This document shows positions 23,668 to 37,383 of a stretch of DNA of 64,000 nucleotides, piece by piece. The notes beneath the pieces are model-generated. The model was not told where the DNA came from. It searched no databases and was given only the letters and a program-made list of their open reading frames with translations. The position numbers were made by a program, and so were the translations under genes. The stretch is from Kalmusia sp. IMI 367209 (taxonomy: Eukaryota; Ascomycota; Dothideomycetes; Pleosporales; Didymosphaeriaceae), in the NCBI GenBank assembly GCA_027946365.1, contig JAPEUQ010000003.1, positions 124,001-188,000 of the forward strand. Reading direction: 5' to 3'. Position 1 is the first letter of the stretch, and the number at the start of each line of letters is the position of its first letter.

Positions 23668-26466
23668 TCAATATAGAAGCCTAAGCTCGTACCCGGTAGA
23701 GTTCACGTTCTCAATTATGCCGATGTCGCCGTCGACTTGGATGTCCGTTGGGCCTGCATCCCATTCTCGTTTCATGGGCTGCGGTGGCGGTATAATCTCT
23801 TGGAACTCGGCGGCCATGTCTTGCTGCTCCGGTATAGCATGGACGCTAGCATCATCTAGGAGTATTTGTAGTCCCTTCTGATTGACGCGGATGGTGCGGG
23901 TGACCTTCGTAGGCTCTATGTTGATTTTCCTAGCGATGCCGGCAACGAGCTCTTTGACCGTTCGTTCCATTAGATAAATCGCTCTGAAGTAGTTGTCGTC
24001 GGGTTGTTTCCCCGCGATCCTGGGCTGCACAAAGAAACACGCGACTGTCGCTATAGTTAGCATATGATGTATTGAGAAAGAGATCTTCACGTACCTGGTT
24101 TGATTATTGGCTCGGGTGGGGGCTGGTACGTCTGATCGACGCCCAGAGCTTCGATCCACCCAGAAAGGGCATGATCATCACCATAAGGTCTCTGGACCTT
24201 TGTTGGGACATCAGAACCGGCGGTAACACCGCCATGGGGTTTGAGGTCGCCTGTTGCAGTCTGAGGGAGATTTCGCCATTCGTTTGATGACATTCGAGAG
24301 GGTGGGAATGGCGTGGGGTGTTTAAAAGTCGACCCTCTCCTCTTTTCGGAATGTAAGGACTGGTGGCTGGGGGTAGGCGATACAACGGAGGATGTGGCCC
24401 CTGTATGAGAGCTTTGCCTTTCCCACATGGCTGTGTCAATGTTTGTATCGATTTTGGTAAGGTCCGGTGGCGACCCGGAAAGCTGCACTGGATGCAGGTC
24501 CGGATCATCCTGCTCCTCTCCCTTGAGGTATAGAACGCTGACTGGTCTTGTGGAGCTGAACATGTCCTGTAGACTAGCTAGCTTGAGGTGCAGGTCTTCT
24601 TCCGCAGGCGCTCGGGTCCCAGACGCTGAACTTGCTGAGGACATTGACCATGTCCTTTTATGCTTCTGCACTTTTCCAGGCCTCTGGCTGGGTCCGCCTT
24701 TGGATATAGATCCGCTGCGCTTGCGCTTCCCGAAATCTTTCATGCCGGACTCAACTAGAGCAATTTGCTGTTTCAACTTGTCGATAGTCTTCTTGACATG
24801 TGCAACATCGTTGGATAGTTTCCTCTCTGCACCATGGTCGCGGAACAACTTAACCTTGCAGTAGCAAAGCTCAGCTTCCGAAGACTTTTCGGGAGATCCG
24901 GGCGCGCTCGTTAATAATTCCGTCTTGGCACATAATCGGACCGGAATGCCCTTGACCCCCTTCGAGTGGCTAAAATCAGTAGAGAGAAAGTTGAAGCGGA
25001 CAGCGAGAGAGCACTCTGGAGTAGCGTTGTGAACCGGCGTCCACGTCACGGCGAAGCCATCGAACGAGGCAGTGTCGAGCTCGACTTTGGGGCGTCCTTG
25101 CACGTCTCCACCGCCGACTTGACTCGGATCAACGAATTCAACAGCTTGCAGACGACCGCCTCTTTGATGCGCTTCATTTGTACCGCGACCCTCTTTCCAT
25201 AATTGCCAACAAGAGGCGGGGCGTTGTCGCTGTTGCTCATCCTCGAAAGAAATTCGGATGAAGGTCCTATATCTGATAGGAGCGGAAGAAGCTTGCGTTG
25301 GTGCGGTATCAACCAAGGATATCGTATACGCTTGTCCTTTGTTAAGATACGTCACAGGGATCTCATCTGCGTGCTTGATCATTGCCGTGGGTGCATTCAG
25401 GGTAACATGATATCGAAAGCTAGAATCTGTTAGTATAACGTGGCCTAACAATGAATTTGATAGTTCCGATGCAACTTACTTTTCGCCCGGGAGTTGCGCA
25501 GCGGGAGGCGCCACGTTCTCCTCAAAGACTTGTGGTGCATAACCGATCAATGGGGATTGCTCTTGCATTTCTACATCGGGAATGATGTTATCCATTGGAG
25601 AGTTGTCGTGGGTCTGTACCAGTGGTGCATGTTCGAAAGCAGAAGGTTGATGTGTGAATTGGTGTGGTGCAAAAGCAGGCGCATGCTGAGTCTGCATCGC
25701 AAAGGGGTTCTGGTTCGTGAAGTGGTGATGGGTACCGAGAGCATGCGGATTGAAGCCATGGAGTTGAGCCGTGGGCGCTGTTTGGCCAGCGTGCACGCCA
25801 GCTTCTGAAGTCGGTAGAGATAGCGGTGTACCTAAGCCGAAACTGAAACCGGGAGTGTGTAGGTCGCCAGCCTGGCTGTGGTAGAGAGTGTTAGTTCCGC
25901 CCGGGGTGGGAGTATAGTATCCAGGTGGCTGATTAGCAAAAGAGGTGAATGCGAAGCTGTTGGGGTCGAGGAGGGAGGGCGTGAACCGCCATGGCTCGTT
26001 GTTCCCTCGCGGTGTTGGATCGGCGTCTTTGATATCCTCATGTTCACCGAAATTCCTATAACACGGAACATGTCAGTGACTATTTTGGTAAACGCGGCGA
26101 TGTGAGAGTTGGATGCTGGGAAGCGCTGGTTCGAGAAGAAGGCGCGCTTTCAGCAGCGCATAGTGATCGGGTGCTGGGGCGCCGAGGCTGGGAACCTACC
26201 GAGCAGTCTGAGCTACGTCGAGCGCATCAGTGAGGGAAGGGCCCTGCGCATTATTGAGGGATTGCGAGCGCGAGGTGCTGGAGAGGTGCGGGAAGCTCGC
26301 TCTGAAGTTCTCGAGCAGCTCTTCATTCGGCTTCTGCGAGTTGGTCCTGGGCAGCGGTCAGCTTAGGTACTAGAGCTTAACTGCGGGCATGCGCGCGACG
26401 CGCACAAGGCAAGGCACTGTCGGCGGGTCGTCGGGGGGAGGGAAGCGCATACCGATTGCGAAACAT
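23668..26466 (-). CDS. CP2/grainyhead-family transcription factor
   Basis: Five exons are inferred: 26466-26453, 26346-26200, 26055-25480, 25419-24095 and 24050-23668, all in phase, giving 814 residues. The first coding exon is only 14 nt (MFRN plus two bases). The N-terminal half is Gln/His/Pro-rich. The CP2 DNA-binding domain begins at FRYHVTLNAPTAMIKHADEI and continues through PVTYLNKGQAYTISLVD, YRTFIRISFEDEQQR, WTPVHNATPECSLAVRFNFLSTDFS and KGVKGIPVRLCAKTE. After a basic coil come Ser-rich linkers, then a C-terminal module with ACFFVQPRIAGKQPDDNYFRA and IYLMERTVKELVAGIA, similar to the dimerisation fold of animal grainyhead. Fungal members regulate cell-wall remodelling and conidial separation in Neurospora; that role here is inferred. 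The small first exon needs transcript proof. Confidence 0.88.
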
Positions 26467-28941
26467 CACGAAGAAGCTCAAAGCAGAAGCGCAGTGTGTC
26501 CAGGAGCATCGAGAGAGGTTGAGGTCGGGAGATGGGGAGGCTCCAGAGGTGACTTGATGAAACGGGCGAGATGCCACACGGGTCAAGCCACAGGTGTCTA
26601 GGGCCGGTGCATGCACTGGAGGTCAGGCGTCTTTTATCAGGCTAGCCGACCGAGCTTTCACTGGATCAAACGGCAGCGCTTGGGGGCCCGGTCATCGCGT
26701 CTGCTGGACGAGGCCGCCGCACGATGGGAGCAGTTAGCGCAAAAGCGGCGCGCAGCGACAGACAAAGGCCTGGCCGTGCTCCCTGCGTCGCGCTGCCGCT
26801 GCAGCACTTCTTTCGCGCGTCCGCTAGGCCCAGGGCTCGCGGAGACACCACCATAGACGTGCATGTCGCGATTGTAGGCGATGGCGATATGCGTGCACAG
26901 CCACAACCCTACGTCTTCAGCGACGCTCCAGAAGCTTGCGGAGACCCAAACGGGCTGCGATTGTCGTTGCGCCCGCACCGAGCGGTGCCTGTGCCACGCG
27001 GTCACCCAACCCGTCGTTTCTCGAATCCCACCCTTCAACTGCCACACCAGTCTCTGTACGAGGCTTTTTGTGGCTCACTCTGGACGTGGCACGCCAATCC
27101 TATGGTCCCGGTAATTATCCCCCCAAAGAAGCCCGCCCGAAGCCCACTAGGCCGCCTCTGAACCAGCGGTACGTATCAAAGCGGGCGTACCATGTGCGTT
27201 GGCACTCGATGACATCTGCCACCTGACGGTAGACCGACCTCGTCCCCCATGGATGGTGCATTGCGATTCATCGCACGCATACTCCGTACTGTCCTCCTCT
27301 TTTCTGCCCTCTGCCTCTGGGGCCCTCGCCCCGTTGGCCAGCAGTGCTGCGCGCAGTCCTCCAATGATCCGTCTGCAGACCTTCCCCTGCGTTTGAGGCC
27401 CGGGAGAGCGTTCAACCGACGAGGATTGCGCCCCGGAATCTCTCTCGACGGCCAATCTGGTGGCTTGCGCGGGTTGAAACTAAATCAGCCATATCGCTTG
27501 GGAATATTGCAACTCGCCCGCTGCGCGCCTAGTCTGACCGAAAACTACATAAGATGCTGCTCATATTCGTAGAGCCGAGATTAAGGAGCTTCGAAACGTG
27601 CGCTTCCCCATTCCGCGCCAAAACGGTGGCCGTCAAGCAGCTTTCCCAATCGCCATCTTTGGTGTCATCGTGATTGCTCTCGTGCTCCGGTGATTTAGCA
27701 TAGCATTGTGAATCGCATCATCGCCAGCAGCTATCGTCACACCGACCCACGATTGATGGACCCCGGCACTCTCCGCCCCTGCGAGCGAGGACAGGCGCGG
27801 AGCGAAAGCCGAGGCGCGTACATAAAAATAAGTGTGGCGAGAGCTCGAGGCAACGGAACGAAGAAAGCAATTGATGAAGCCGATCCGTTGCACATCATCA
27901 CGCGATGAGATGCTGCAGATTCGCTTCGGCTGCTCAGCTGTGGCACGGCTGCCCATTTCGCCCCGCCGAGCATTTTGCCGAAAATGTAACGCCACAGTGT
28001 GGCGTCTGATCGACACGGGAGCGGTGGCGCAAAGACGTCAAGGCCCATCTCCCGGCGAACATCATTTGCCAATTGTCGAAAGTACGCGCGTATGCTCGTA
28101 GTAGCCGATGCCAGCGGCAGGGAGCTGAAGGTCCCGCAGCCACCGTGAACCACAGTTCATCATTTCCAGTGAACGTTAGAGCGCCAAGTTGAGAAATCCA
28201 TTAGCCGAAGAGGGCATTGCAATGTGACCATTGGTACAACGGCCACCCGGATCGCGGACCTGGTTATTTGCTCGCAACACGTACTGCTTCGATTGTTCAA
28301 CCGAGTGCCTCGCCAGGCCATTGGCCAATGGAGTCAAGGGCTCCTCTGAACGTAGGTTCGAGTCGCTATGCGAAGCACAGATGTCCCCGAAAACTCATTT
28401 GCTGACCAGAAAGCACCAACAGTGCGGGTATTCGATGACGCTGATGTGAGATGGGAGAAGCTGCCATTTAATCTGTTTGAGAAGACCGACCCTTCAATTT
28501 CGATACCGGGGAGATTCTAAACTCTTTTGGTCATCAAATTGGACGCTTCGTACCCCATCAAATTTTCTATTCGCCATTTAATTTCCCCCAGAATATAGTG
28601 CAGATCCCTGCTATAGTCTACGTTTGGAGAGTGATAATGTCTGCAGGAAGACAAGCGGACCAAGAAGAGTTGTGTGATGTTATGAAACACAGCCAGCGGC
28701 TTCACTCCGCGGCGTTGTGGTTCCGTGGTCACACCTAGTAGGCTAGGTAAGTTGAAGGAGATCCCTTTTCACGATGTGACGAAAACGTAATCATTTATCA
28801 ACGCTAAACTCTCCCCCGCCAACATGTCGCAGAAAATGTACTAGGTAGCTATATTAGTGTCGTTCGAATATCTTCTCATAGGCGCACACTAGGCAAAGCG
28901 TTCTGCGATTAGACCTATTCAGATTGACGACTAGCTCGCGC
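26467..28941. other. Intergenic, no gene seen
   Basis: About 2.5 kb separates two minus-strand genes. Frames overlapping at 26650-27500 on both strands are Arg/Ala/Pro-rich readings of GC-rich sequence and show no domain. The left end holds the CP2 gene promoter. A GGTTCGAGTC string near 28351 looks like a tRNA B box, but no matching tRNA could be drawn. Confidence 0.45.
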
Positions 28942-31041
28942 CTACGTTCCAATTGCGGGAACCATCGAAGTGGTCTGCGTTGCGTCCTTTCCTGACGAGT
29001 TGAACGCACGATCAACGGCTCTAGCTGCAGCGATAGCTGCAATATTAGTTCGTCCTCCAAGGCTGCCAAACTGCTCTAATGGACGACCTTCGCTGTTTGG
29101 AAGCGTGTGCAAGGAACTACTCCTGCTCTGTGAAACAGGCTGTTGGCTGAGACCGGAATTGTGACGAAAAGCGGTCATTACACTTGACTGACTGCTCCGC
29201 CGCTCGTCTCTATACGATCTTCCTAGCGCTATATGCACACTCGAGCCTGAACCTTCCCGTCGAACTGTTCCCAGAATAGGCCTTTGTATCGGAGAAGGTA
29301 TCTTGGATGATTTCTGGTTTTCGGCACTGAGACTATGCAGTAAGGATTGCTGCTGCCCATCAGAACCCACTTCAAGCTCGTCTGTGCTAGATGATGAATA
29401 AAGATCCTCCATCTCATGTGCCTTGAACTTTTCTTCAAGAGCCTCTATTTGGTCGTCACCTGGTTCAAACGAAAAGTGGCGCCGACGTTTTCGGGCTGAT
29501 CCAATGTGTCGTGCAGTGCGGTCTGGGGTAGATGGAGATTCGTGTGGATCTACTGTTTCCCTTAACAAGGCAGTAGTTCTCTCTTCGCATTGCGACTCTT
29601 CGTCAGGCCCCCTTTCAGCGTCATCTTCGGTGATAGAAAATAACCGCATCAGGCCTGTGAGGAATTTGTCTGCATCAATTCCTCTCTTTCGAGCTACTAA
29701 GCTTCCCAGCTCTTGTAGCGCTATAAACGCATCGCAGTCAACCGCAGGATGTAAAATAACGGACGAATGCTCCACTTCGTCTGGTAACGGATCGCCTTTG
29801 CCGGAAAAGCCTGAATCGACGGAGCGTGGTACCGAGTTGATCGTGCTTATATTCGCAAGGCTCGTGAGGTTGAGTTCACTTTGTACCTTTCGTGATAGTG
29901 TGGTGTTCCGCTCTCGAATTGGCGGCGTGCCAACGAGAAATTCATCCGTGTTGTCTGTTGAGGAAAAGTGCCTCGATAAAGCCACCATCTTACTGGACGG
30001 TGAAACCGGCCTGCGTAGGAGCACTGTGGACCACGTCAGCTTATACACTCGCCACATTACAATGCTTCCATTTCATGGTGAAAGGGTAATACTGCATCGT
30101 GTTTTCGATCAAAGGTATGTTCACATACCTTGTTGACTACGTAGCCGGATTTGCTCGTCTAGTTCATCCGAAGGCACATGCTTAAAAAATGTAGAGACAT
30201 GATCGGACGAAATTGTCTTCCTATGTACGCGCCCTCTCTTGACTACACTGTCTTGTCTTGCCCTCAGCAATCTGATCCTCGATTAGTCACTGCTTCTTCA
30301 TAAAGGTAAAAGAGGTTTCGGAGCCTACCCAGCCATGCCTGATGTACCACGAGCAATCAGGAGCTCTAATCGGCGAACCTCGGCTTGATATTGAGCCACC
30401 ATCTTCTTCCAGCCCTCTTCTGAAGCTCGATAGCCTTCGAGAGTTTCCTGAAGCAAAGCATCCATTCGCTCTTTCTCCCCTCGAACCTTACGATAGTGGT
30501 CAAAGACTTGGAAGAGTCCGCTGTTGCAGTGAAGCGGTATAGGACGAGACGGAACTGATGTCATGTGGGAATAGATAGACTGGGCCGATACTAGAGGATC
30601 CACGAATGGTATATCTACGCTTGGAGTTTCTTCATCCCAAGGCTCTGCAAACTCGATCTCCTTGGATGCATCCTTCAATGAAAGATACCCCGAGAGGTAT
30701 TTGGATAGCTTGGGGTTCGTTTCTTTACGCGGGCTAGGTACTTCTGGGATAAGCTTGCGACGGATATCTTCAGCCTTAGATTGGGAGGGAACGGGCGTCA
30801 CCGTTCTACTGGGAGTTCCTGGGCGACTGTGGATGGTCTTTCTCCAGCCGGACTTTTCTTGAGGGCGAAGGCTCTCCGAGGGATCCTCAATCACCTCTTG
30901 GCTTTCGGTATTCAGTCTCAAAGCACTGGGTCTGGAATGTACTAGCCACACACGTAGGGTTAGTATGTAGCTCACATGCGTTGCGTCAATGGATCACTCA
31001 CTCCTCTTGCGCCAGCCGCCCGCCCCACTTTTCTCCGGCAT
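28942..31041 (-). CDS. Unrecognised 625-residue coiled-coil, Ser-rich protein
   Basis: Exons are 31041-31002, 30941-30329, 30271-30129 and 30023-28942, with all phases consistent. The start is MPEKSGAGGWRKR. A near-repeat GWRKRIHSRP / GWRKTIHSRP appears at the start and about 45 residues later. A helix of roughly 55 residues (FDHYRKVRGEKERMDALLQ onward) is a strong coiled-coil candidate. It is followed by KRGRVHRKTISSDHVSTFF and VPSDELDEQIRLRSQQ. The last exon has one compact block, CDAFIALQELGSLVARKRG to TGLMRLFSI, then Ser-rich tails with basic KRRRHF and a possible nuclear signal. I do not know the family. The third exon acceptor could also be nine bases downstream, in frame. It lies 600 bp from the retroelement and is intact, so the insertion did not break it. 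Confidence 0.65.
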
Positions 31042-31637
31042 GGCGAGAGAGACAGGCTGCGTTTTCCCCGGCGCAGATGTGCCTGCAAGCAATTGTACGC
31101 GTTCAGAAAGTAGTTTGGGCGGTGTGAGGGCCTGGACAGCAGCGCGCCGGCAGGGTGAATTCGAGTCTGTTGTGGTAAGCGTATTGCGCCTGCCGTACTT
31201 TACGAACCCCGCACGACTGCCATGACTGCTTGCACAAACGGCAGGAGCTTTCTTCACCAGACGCAGGTTGACTTAATGCTCCTTCTTGCTGCTCGTAACC
31301 CGAGTGAAGCCACGGCTCTCCGGGTACCGCACAGCCTACGTTAGAGCATCCTAACTTCACTCATTGTCATTCGGCCTATAAAGCCCCTCGAAGAGATTCG
31401 TTCTAGATTTCCTTACGCGCACCGGTCCACTTGCCTGTTCTGGATCCAACTGTCTGTAGTGAAAACAGCAGACACCGTCGTACATGTCTCGTTTTTCAAC
31501 CCTTTGGATTCACTGCGCCACTTGTCCTTCGGATAAGCAGAAATTTTCGATCTTGATCCATGAGCTTTACATCGCCCAGTATTGCCGTTGTTTCAAGGGA
31601 AATGAATGGGGTAGAAGCCACAAATTCGCGGTGGCTT
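31042..31637. promoter_or_regulatory. Upstream region of coiled-coil gene, cut by retroelement
   Basis: No gene is seen. The copia element begins 602 bp upstream of this gene's ATG, so distal promoter sequence is separated by 5.9 kb. A CTATAAAG string occurs on the plus strand near 31376. Confidence 0.4.
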
Positions 31638-31642
31638 GTGAT
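31638..31642. repeat. Target-site duplication, left copy (GTGAT)
   Basis: GTGAT precedes the left LTR and is repeated exactly at 37518-37522 after the right LTR. Five bases is the usual duplication made by copia-type integrases. Confidence 0.9.
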
Positions 31643-31776
31643 TGTTGGCGGAAGGTGTTCCGCAGCATGTGACAGGAAGGAACATTGGTTGTGTTTACCC
31701 TTAGTAATTAGCTTAGCACTATTATAGCAGCTTCTCTCGAAGCATTGAACAATCAATCCTTTTACCCACTTTAATA
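31643..31776 (+). repeat. Left LTR of copia element
   Basis: The repeat is 134 bp, starts TGTTGG and ends TTTAATA. Compared with the right copy it carries two C-to-T changes at its 3' end (TTTAATA against TTCAACA), both in CpA context, so the terminal CA has become TA. Confidence 0.93.
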
Positions 31777-31788
31777 GGTTATAAGCCC
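31777..31788 (+). promoter_or_regulatory. Primer-binding site, half initiator tRNA-Met type
   Basis: GGTTATAAGCCC lies directly after the left LTR. It matches the complement of the GGGCTCATAACC anticodon arm of initiator tRNA-Met except for one G-to-A change in a TpG context. Internal priming from a cleaved tRNA is known for copia elements. Confidence 0.75.
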
Positions 31789-34700
31789 GGCAGCACTACT
31801 AGGTAATTTTATTTCTTTAATAAGACTTTATTATATTTCTTTTTAATAATACTATATTATTATACCGCTGTACTACTGCACTACCGCTAAATACGCTACA
31901 TCCTATTAGAATAACCTACCCCCTAATAAATACTATATATTTAGTACAGCATTTATACTTAGCTATTATAGATAGATATTTATAATCTATTTTCTTCCTT
32001 TTACTACCCATATAACTAGTTAGCTAAGCTGCTATAATAAGCTTACTGGGAATTACGATAGTACGACTTAATGATAATAATTATATCTAATATATTTATA
32101 ACGCCTATATTAACATTAGCGCTCCCTATCTAGCCTAGCTATATCTACTTTTTAATTTAAGCTTGATCCAGCGTCGCTGCTAAAGCTATCCTCTCATAGT
32201 AAAAATTATCTAAAATATAGATTTATATAGATAATAGCTTTCTACTATATAGGACTATAGCTAATTATTTTAAAGAAAAATTACGCCTATTATCGTCGCT
32301 CCCGGCATGATACCATTCAACAAGATATATAGAATATAGAGGATAATAAAGTAATAGTAATAATCCTATTTTCTATTTATAATAATTTTATAATAAGAGT
32401 AATAAGCTATAAAACTTCGCTAATAATTTAGAAATTCTAGCTAACTAATTCGACCGTGATACTAGTAATTCATCTATCCTACTATTTTATAACCTTATAA
32501 ATCTATAATACCGGGATAGCAATAATTTATATTCCTATTTTAATAAGTTTTATTAATGATGGATACGTATAGTAAAGTAATACGATTCCTTAATATAATT
32601 AATTATAGTTATAATAAAAAGCATATTCTTAAGTAATAAAGTTAAAGGATCTTTCTTTCTTATAATACTTTCTAAAATAATAGATAACGTTATTAATAAC
32701 CTAAGTACTTATAATCTTATAGCTTTTTAAGATATTAAATCTAAAATTCTTAATATTAATAAAAATATTTATTAGATATTATAAATATATCTACATTACG
32801 CCGCTCATTAGACTACCCACCCCTAAAATACTTAAATAGCTCCTACTACATTCAAATATACATGATGTTAAAAATATAACCTTATATTTATTAGATATAT
32901 ATATATAAATTGTAATGAGCTTCGAAAGCATAAGAGTAGTAGTAAAATAAATTCTCTTAACTAAGTTCTAGATAAATTAGATAAACTAGTTAAGTGTCAC
33001 GTTATTAAATATAGTAGTATAGCCTCGACTTTAGGAAATTAATAGTAGATTATAGGATAGACGAATCACTGCTAGATAAGGTCAGCCTACTTCTCTATAA
33101 TATAACCCCACATTACATAATAGACCCCACCAGCGCCTAATAGCGCCAGATAGCGCTCCCTAAGTACTATAGACCTTAATATATAACATTAAGGTAGGAA
33201 AAGATAAAAGATAAATATAGATATTATTAGAAATAAGAATTTAAACTATAATACTATTAATAGTAGAACTAAGGTTAACGCCTTTATAGTAAATATTATT
33301 AATCTAACATCCTTAACATTACCACCTACGGCGAAAATTAATATAAATGGTAAATAACTCTACTTATAAGATATAAATACTCACGCTATTTCTATTTATT
33401 AATCTTTAATTTTAACTTCTTTACTAATTTGGCTTTTTAATACTAGTACTTTATAATATATATCTAGCTATATTGATAATTTTTCTACCCTAATACCTAG
33501 TAATGAAATAATTACTATTACTAGTAATATTAAATTACTAATTTATAGTATTAGAATAATTTATATCTAATATTATCTACCTAATGACTCTATAACTATA
33601 GTAGAACTAATTAACGCACTCTATTCTAGTAAACTATATAATACCTACCTTTTCTTATAAAGCTATATTTATAATCATTATAAACTTAGTACCACTAGAA
33701 ATAATCTCTTTCTTATAAGGAGAGGAAAATACGCATTATAGACTTACTATATTCATGGGGTGATATAAATTTAGGTTAAAAAATCCCTAAGTTCTAAAGC
33801 TTACTAGATGTTATTTTTAAACTCTATAAATTGTTCGCTACCAGATAAAGATTATACCTATAAAATATTAAAACTTAAATCTTTAATTCTTTATAATACT
33901 AGTCAGCTACTTTATTTAAGGATTACTACTATAATAGAAAGCACTACCTATTTTATATTATTTAATAAATTCTATTATTCGCTTAATCACCACCTTATAC
34001 CTAATCCTATCTACGTCTACTAAGATAATTATCTTATTCCCTAATATCTAATACTTTTAAATATAAATCTTATTACCTTAGTAAGTTAAAATACCACCGC
34101 CCTCACCCTTATAATTCTAACGTAAATAATTATCTATAAATAGCGAAACCTTTAGAGGTTATATACTTAGACTTATTAGGAAGTTTTCTTAAAAGAGTTT
34201 TAGGGAATTATAGTACTATATTTTATTTATAAATAAATATACCCGCTTTAGCTAGATCCGTTTCTTAGATAAGAAAGCCGGCACACTATAAATAATAATA
34301 AATTTTATAGAATACCTAGAATATTAATTTAGGGTAGGATATATTAAGTATATTAATATTATAGCTATTTTCTAAGTCTTTAATTCAGACAACGGCGGAG
34401 AATATATAATATATATACTATATAACTTTTTTTATAAGAAAGATATAATTTATAATACTATACTACCTATATATATAAATTAAATAGTATCCTAAGCGGT
34501 ATAATTAGACTATTTCTTAGATAATATATTCTATAATTATAGAAGATACGCTTCTATTTCTTTAAACTAAAGCTATATCTATAGCTTACTTTCTAGTAAA
34601 TATTATACTATATATCTTAGATAAGCTATACTAAACGCTATATAAGCGGCTTTATAATTAAAAATCTAAAATTAAGTACCTATATCTATTTAGGATTAAA

Positions 34701-37383
34701 GCATATATTCATATTCCTAAAAAAGCCTAGATACTAGAAACTAAGCTGCTACACTGGGCTGAAATAGATATATTTATAGAATATAGTTATAGTACTAAGA
34801 TAGTTAGAATCTATATTACGGCCCAGCGCTATATTATAGAATCCTAAGATATCTACTATTAGAGCTTTTTAACTTAAAAAGTAACTCTATATTTTACTAC
34901 CTTAATCGATGATACGGCTTATATAATTTAGTAACCTAGTACTATTAGATAGTAGATTTCTAGAATATAATAATATAAATAGGATCCTACTAAGTTATAA
35001 TCTAAATTACTATTTATAACTCTACTATACCTATAGTTGCAGACAGGTAGTATATCTAAAAATCTAGTTCTCTAAAATAATAATAATAAAAGTTCTTAAA
35101 ATAATATTTATTTTATTATCCTAATAGTTTTCCTAGTAGCTTTTCTAGGCCGAATTCACTAGTAACTTTTTATATAAGAAGAGGTACTTCTTTACTATTA
35201 CCATTAATCTCTTATAATGGGAATTTATAAATAACTTTACTAGGTAGACGAGATATATCTATAAAATCTACTACTATAATAAGGTCGAGACGAAATATTA
35301 TACTATTATATAAGATAAGAGAGAATTCTAATTACTATAAAAGAATAATAATTTATTCTAATTCTATAGTAGATTCCCTAACTATAACGAAGTATTAGAA
35401 TTTTATATTTATACTATTATAGTAATCATTAATCTAGATATTCTATATATATATATTAAAGCTATAAATGATATTAATAAATTATTATAGCTCCTCCTAA
35501 TTAAACACGAATTAGAAGCCTACTATAAAAATAATACCTGAGAGATTATAAAAGATATATCCAGGAATATAAAATTGGTGGATATAAGATAGATATTTAA
35601 TGCGAAACGAAATGAGTAAGATAAAGTTATAAAGTAAAAAGCTAAACTAATAGTTTAAGGCTTTTCCTAACGCCCTAAATTAACTATCTAGATACCTATT
35701 CACTAGTTATACGTTATAATAGTTTAAGAATTATTATTTTCTAGTACTATTTATTCTAAAATAATCGCTGAGGTAAATGGATTTCAACGCTATATATTAT
35801 AATATGGTACTATTGGGAGGTGTTAAGCGGTAATCGGTAGTCGAAGGTCCTACGTCCCTAATTATTAAGAGGAGGATAATATCTAATGACTTACTCCACA
35901 CTTCGTATAGATGGGCCATATATCTTAACGACTAGAGTACTACGGTTAAGAAGGGTCTATTATCTTATAACTAGGGATAAAAGGGATCTGCTACATAAAC
36001 ATAATCTAGCAGCGATTCGTCTACTTTCTACTATATAATATATTATATTATTAACTATTATACTAAATCTATATTATTCACCCAGTGACCTAATACTATA
36101 TATCTAAATAGATATCTAAAATATATAATCTTTACACGACTACTAGTAGAAATTTCCCATTCCAAGATAGAAATTATACTACGACTTCTTAAATCGTTAT
36201 ATAGGCTCAAATAATTAGGGCGAGAATGATATAAAATATTATTCTAATAGCTCTATTATTTAGGATTCTAACTAGTAGACTTTAACCCATACGTTTTTAT
36301 CAGCCAAAGTCTAATCCTAGAAATCTATATAGATAATATTATTATAGTAGGTCTATTATAGGCTATCATAGCTTTTATAGATTCCGTTATAGTGAAATTT
36401 AAATTCAAGAATCTAGATAGGCTAAAAATATTACTAGGCCTAAATTTAAGTATACTAGTAAATATAAAATTTACCTCTACTAGTAAACTTTCGTATATAC
36501 TATCCTATGATAATATAGAATAGATAATTATAATAATTATAAAACCCTATTAGACCCTAATAATTTCCCCTAAGGTCTCCTCTAGGTTCTCCTATTAACC
36601 TTAAGAGATAACGTCTATACTAGTCTATTATTAGTTTAATTAATTTCCTTTCCATTATTTTTCAGCTAGACCTTAGCTATTCAGCTAGTATACTTAGGTT
36701 TTATAATTTAAATCCCTTAGATTTATATCTAAAATTAGCATTTAAGTCTATACTATATTTAGGATATTAAAGATTTTTACTTATTTATATTTAATAATGT
36801 CGCTCTAGATATCCGTCTAGATATTTAGATAATTATATATAGTAACGCTTTATATAGTTCTAATCCTAATAATATAAAATTATTCTCTAGGTACCTATAA
36901 AAGATAAATGGAGCTACTATTATATAGTTATTAAAATAATAGAGTTATATAGCTAAAAGCATCTATAAGACTAAATATATAATAGCCTCCCATACTACTA
37001 GTTATTTAGTGTAGAGTTAGTAAGCTCTATAGGAATTATTTAAAGTCATCTTACTAGACTTTATAGCCTAAATATAATATTACCTAATAATTAATAATAA
37101 ATTATTAATATCACTCATTTAGGACCGTAAAGTTAATATACGATCTAAGTATATAGCTATTTATTTTTACTTTATTAGAGAACGCTATCTAATCGGGCAA
37201 TATAACATTTAGCACGTCTCTTTAAAAAATAACTTAGTAGATATCTACATAAAAGCACTACCTTTACTAATATTATTAAATTTATATATACGGATTTAGG
37301 GATCTGGTTGACTACTACTAGACAGGTAATCCCATGTTATAAGAACATTCACTATAGAGGACCTCCCTATCACTTAGGAGGAC

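Noticed and set aside
28340..28365. tRNA B-box-like GGTTCGAGTC
   Set aside because: No acceptor or anticodon stem could be paired and no A box lies at the right distance.
33808..34023. 71-codon plus-strand frame inside the retroelement
   Set aside because: AT-rich stretch without a stop by chance; it is part of decayed gag/pol, not a gene.
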